From the NCBI GenBank assembly GCA_025362765.1, contig JANYFI010000702.1:1-8116 (forward strand): 8,116 bases of DNA, in the 5' to 3' direction. The notes under the pieces are model-generated. The model ran no database searches. It was not told the DNA's origin and was given only the letters and a program-made list of their open reading frames with translations. The DNA is from Ferruginibacter sp. (GTDB lineage: Bacteria > Bacteroidota > Bacteroidia > Chitinophagales > Chitinophagaceae). Below are positions 6,991 through 8,116 of this stretch, piece by piece. Positions within the stretch are counted from its first letter, which is position 1. Each line of letters begins with the position of its first letter. Both the position numbers and the translations under genes were made by a program.

Positions 6991-7680
6991 TTAACGGCTT
7001 GCCTGCATACTGCCACCATTTGTTTTATTGTACAGGTCAGCAATGAGCGTAAGATTTTTCAATGTACTTAATACGTCGTTTGTCGGTATGCTTTCCCCGG
7101 GAAATAATTGTTTAAATTTTTCAAAAGCCAGCGTGTTGTCCTTTATGGCATCCGCAAAAGCATGATAATCTACCTTGGCTATCGTGCCATTTTCTTTTTG
7201 AAAAACGTATTCATGCACAAATCTTTTACGGCTATGTAAACTGATACTGCTATCGGTTGCTTCATAATGGTATAAATTAATTTTTCCAGCTCTTAACCGC
7301 TTAACATATATCTGCTCCATGTTGCTTTCATCCGCTGCTTTTATAACAATATTAGTTGGCTGCGGTGCATACAAAACTTTTAATGCGGTAGTAGTTTGAA
7401 TGGTATCGTAGTCGCCAAAGCTTATTTTTCTTCCGTCAACTGTTACCCATTCTTCATTTGGGTTAATTTTTTTTAATAACCTGAATCGGGTAGAAGAGGT
7501 TATTTTTTTACCGGCTATTTTTTCGCCGTCTTTTTTTACAAGAAAAACTTTGCTTGAGCTGCTGTCTCTACCAACCTTTTGTTCTTTTTTAAATTGATTG
7601 GCAAACGGTTTGGGGGTCATACAGGAAGTTGCTAAAAAGATAATTAAGGCGAGCGATACTGTAGGTTTAATTGTTTTCAT
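6991..7680 (-). CDS. Small predicted lipoprotein, copy B of a paralogous pair
   Basis: This is a 229-residue protein when started at ATG 7680. The frame is open to 7740, but starting there would place 20 polar and mixed residues before the signal peptide. MKTIKPTVSLALIIFLATSC is a normal lipoprotein signal and lines up with copy A, so I chose the inner start. The lipidated Cys is at 20, followed by MTPKPFANQ, with no acidic export tag. Blocks shared with copy A are FKxEQKxGRD, VKKDGEKI (48-55), GKINLYHYE (132-140), HEYVFQK (156-162) and the final QASR. Copy B has a longer loop around 106-124. The last codons are conserved at the DNA level too: 17 bases (6991-7007) match 5656-7672-equivalent bases 5656-5672. 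Function is unknown. The gene looks intact although its symporter neighbour has decayed. Confidence 0.85.
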   Translation of the reverse strand: MKTIKPTVSLALIIFLATSCMTPKPFANQFKKEQKVGRDSSSSKVFLVKKDGEKIAGKKITSSTRFRLLKKINPNEEWVTVDGRKISFGDYDTIQTTTALKVLYAPQPTNIVIKAADESNMEQIYVKRLRAGKINLYHYEATDSSISLHSRKRFVHEYVFQKENGTIAKVDYHAFADAIKDNTLAFEKFKQLFPGESIPTNDVLSTLKNLTLIADLYNKTNGGSMQASR

Positions 7681-8116
7681 TTGAGTAATTTTACCATACC
7701 ATGTAAATCCTGTGCCAATTAATAAGTCGCTATAAATCAAATTATTATAATTTTATTTATTTCTAAAATTCCTTCTAATGGATATTTTTTCTATTAAATG
7801 GAAAAGCGGGATAGTATTTTAACCCATATCTGTAGTAGTTATTCTAACATCGATGATAAATCAACGACACTTTTATTATGTAGTAAAAAAGTAAAAGTAT
7901 AAGTACAAATGCAGGTGATTCCTTTCAACCAGTAGGAACATTTGCTTGGTGCATATTTGATTTATTAAGCAACTCAAAATGGAAAATGCAAACTGGTTTT
8001 TTGTGCGGCATAGCGCCTGGCAGCAACCAGCAGATTTATAAATTGATAATAGGAAGAAGGTGGGAAAATAGCTGGTTGCAAAAGAAAATTTATAAAAAAA
8101 CTGCCGCTCAGTAAGC
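7681..8116. other. 436-base region without a supported gene
   Basis: The first part (7681 to about 7760) should hold the leader and promoter of minus-strand lipoprotein B, with TTGGCAC at 7712-7718 on that strand. The rest is AT-rich. A 9-base inverted repeat, GCAACCAGC (8023-8031) and GCTGGTTGC (8071-8079), encloses 39 bases and is too widely spaced to call a terminator. An open frame with no early start runs on the minus strand from the window edge to 7876, but its residues look non-coding. Confidence 0.5.

Larger units (their letters stand above)
4043..7680. repeat. Ancient tandem duplication of a symporter/lipoprotein pair
   Basis: Unit 1 is the symporter (4043-5326, +) facing lipoprotein A (5656-6324, -). 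Unit 2 is the symporter remnant (6448-6797, +) facing lipoprotein B (6991-7680, -). Order and orientation are the same in both. The two symporter sequences are collinear over about 120 codons, and the lipoproteins are clear paralogues. Weaker signs of a wider unit are ATTTTTAGGTT upstream of both symporter sequences (3911-3921 and 6333-6343) and an AAGCC...GGCT hairpin after both. The divergence is large, so the event is old. Confidence 0.65.

Noticed and set aside
7681..7740. N-terminal extension of lipoprotein B to an upstream ATG at 7740
   Set aside because: It would bury the signal peptide behind 20 extra residues. The inner ATG at 7680 matches the start of copy A and gives a normal lipoprotein signal.
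7980..8042. 20-codon + strand open frame MENANWFFVRHSAWQQPADL
   Set aside because: It is too short to support and has no conserved context or paralogue. It could be a chance frame.
8023..8079. 9-base inverted repeat GCAACCAGC/GCTGGTTGC as a transposon end or terminator
   Set aside because: The arms are short and 39 bases apart, no transposase or target duplication is seen, and there is no T-run.
7876..8115. Open minus-strand frame entering from the right edge
   Set aside because: It has no early start codon, and its composition (runs of Phe, Tyr and Leu) is what AT-rich non-coding DNA gives. No family is recognisable.

Overview
The window looks like a chromosomal segment from a member of the Bacteroidota, probably a Chitinophagaceae-like soil or freshwater bacterium. 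The sequence is moderately AT-rich, start codons follow A-rich leaders rather than clear Shine-Dalgarno sequences, and the two small lipoproteins have short signal peptides ending in ATSC. The genus is a guess from style, not from a database match.

Left half (187-3824, + strand): a compact three-gene operon. The first gene fuses an N-terminal DUF805 membrane domain to an FAD-dependent oxidase of the aldonolactone-oxidase/VAO type. It overlaps a class I SAM-dependent methyltransferase gene by four bases (ATGA). Three bases after that gene comes one for a membrane-anchored protein of unknown function with an FPEWYLVFSP motif. The tight packing suggests one pathway, an oxidation plus a methylation at the membrane, but the substrate cannot be read from the sequence.

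Middle (4043-5326, + strand): an intact metabolite:H+ symporter (MHS family of the major facilitator superfamily, the ProP/ShiA/KgtP type). It is followed by a convergent small lipoprotein gene (5656-6324, - strand).

Right half (6448-7680): a second, decayed version of the same arrangement. Positions 6448-6797 hold a pseudogene collinear with codons 5-123 of the intact symporter, with frameshifts, stops and a lost motif A. It is followed by a convergent, intact paralogue of the lipoprotein (6991-7680). The simplest reading is that a symporter/lipoprotein pair was duplicated in tandem, after which one symporter copy decayed while both lipoproteins were kept.

The last ~430 bases contain no gene that I can support. 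I saw no tRNA, rRNA, CRISPR array, transposase or integrase.
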